Below, in pieces: positions 63,490 through 64,000 of a stretch of DNA of 64,000 nucleotides (position 1 is its first letter; each line of letters opens with the position of its first letter). The DNA is taken from NCBI RefSeq assembly GCF_002368335.1, contig NZ_AP018288.1, positions 4,514,628 through 4,578,627 of the forward strand, written 5' to 3'. Made by a program: the position numbers and the translations under genes. The notes under the pieces were generated by a model. The model was not told the DNA's origin. It ran no database searches and saw nothing but the letters and a program-made list of their open reading frames with translations. Source of the DNA: Nostoc sp. NIES-4103 (lineage in GTDB: Bacteria > Cyanobacteriota > Cyanobacteriia > Cyanobacteriales > Nostocaceae).

Positions 63490-64000
63490 ATGATCAAGTC
63501 TCTCGAAACCCCAGAGCCGCAGTTGCTAAAGCCAGGTGTTAAAGCACCTGTTCAGGAAACGTTGTTAACACCCAGGTTTTACACCACTGACTTTGAGGCA
63601 GTGGCGAATTTAGATATTTCGGCAAATGAAACTGAGTTACGGGCAGTTATTGAAGAATTACGTGCTGACTATAACCGCCATCACTTTGTACGTGATGAAG
63701 AGTTTAAGCAGAACTGGGATCATATTACTGGAGAAAGACGCCGCGCTTTTATTGATTTTCTAGAACGTTCTTGCACTTCAGAATTTTCTGGGTTTCTTTT
63801 ATTCAAAGAGTTATCTCGCCGACTCAAAGAGCGAAATCCCCTATTGTCAGATGCTTTTGATTTTTTAGCACGGGATGAAGCACGCCATGCGGGATTTCTC
63901 AATAAGTCAATGGCAGATTTGAATCTCTCGTTAGATTTAAGCTATTTAACCAAGCATCGCACATATACTTTTTTCCCGCCAGAGTGGGTTATTTACACAG
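63490..64000 (+). CDS. acsF: Mg-protoporphyrin IX monomethyl ester cyclase, partial
   Basis: Forms the fifth (isocyclic) ring of chlorophyll with O2. The first 170 codons are present and run off the window. The text PRFYTTDFEAVANLDISANE, RRAFIDFLERSCTSEFSGFL and DEARHAGFLNKSMADL is diagnostic. The E..E-x-x-H-type di-iron ligands are visible (E in CTSEFSGF, DEARH). ATG 63490 follows AAGGAG. Placed divergently from ho-hemN, it is more likely the low-oxygen paralogue (ChlAII) than the main enzyme, which is inference from context. Confidence 0.93.
   Translation, partial: MIKSLETPEPQLLKPGVKAPVQETLLTPRFYTTDFEAVANLDISANETELRAVIEELRADYNRHHFVRDEEFKQNWDHITGERRRAFIDFLERSCTSEFSGFLLFKELSRRLKERNPLLSDAFDFLARDEARHAGFLNKSMADLNLSLDLSYLTKHRTYTFFPPEWVIYT

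Overview
The window reads as chromosomal DNA of a filamentous, probably heterocyst-forming cyanobacterium (Nostocales). HIP1 octamers (GCGATCGC) are frequent. Arrays of 7-8 base repeats fill many spacers, as in Nostoc/Anabaena-type genomes. The gene set is cyanobacterial: zeta-carotene desaturase, BtpA, PetL, VKOR-thioredoxin, heme oxygenase/HemN/AcsF, SbtA/SbtB and Yfr2-type sRNAs. The genus cannot be fixed from sequence alone. I saw no rRNA, tRNA or CRISPR array.

Layout. 1-8 kb: the tail of a P-type ATPase, an FHA protein, a TIGR01777 epimerase, small membrane and TPR proteins, a SufA/IscA-type Fe-S protein and a conserved cyanobacterial protein, then about 2 kb of AT-rich DNA with two small ORFs. 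8-14 kb: crtQ (zds) with an SRPBCC partner, an orphan HicB-like protein, a [2Fe-2S] ferredoxin, cobQ and a PrxQ peroxiredoxin. 14-31 kb: a DrrAB-type ABC exporter, a CHASE2-PAS-GGDEF diguanylate cyclase, VKOR-thioredoxin with btpA, rimO, a DEAD-box helicase, a Uma2 nuclease, an aldo/keto reductase and an SGNH hydrolase. 31-35 kb: a small one-helix membrane protein, a PlsY-like/PEP-synthase-like fusion and a cupin. 35.4-39.4 kb: a carbon-uptake island (sbtA, sbtB, a CPA2 Na+/H+ antiporter). It cuts off a SulP/BicA-type gene after about 34 codons, lies between 66-bp direct repeats, and carries an IS transposase remnant. 39-47 kb: GNAT and pentapeptide proteins, bioB, petL (31 aa), an M50-CBS protease, HigBA, coaBC, a DUF2555-type protein and an esterase. 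47.6-54.8 kb: a translationally coupled pair of very large genes, an SF2 helicase with a possible nuclease-like N-domain and a 1070-aa partner whose C-terminus may be a divergent PIWI/RNase H fold. This is the best candidate for an undescribed, probably defensive, system. 55-57.2 kb: purH followed by three tandem Yfr2-family sRNA genes. 57-64 kb: a DUF3891 protein, Mn-catalase, a GlsB-type membrane protein, and ho-hemN divergent from a partial acsF, which resembles the low-oxygen tetrapyrrole module of cyanobacteria.

How the parts fit. SbtA imports bicarbonate with Na+, SbtB gates it, and the neighbouring antiporter can expel the Na+. HO, HemN and AcsF cover oxygen-sensitive or oxygen-dependent steps of bilin, heme and chlorophyll synthesis. 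VKOR-Trx and BtpA both support photosystem assembly.

The non-coding DNA is unusually structured. Several MITE-like families with terminal inverted repeats are present, along with a 41-bp palindromic repeat. Short-repeat arrays, often G-rich on one side and C-rich on the other around a shared core, repeatedly begin at or within a few bases of stop codons.
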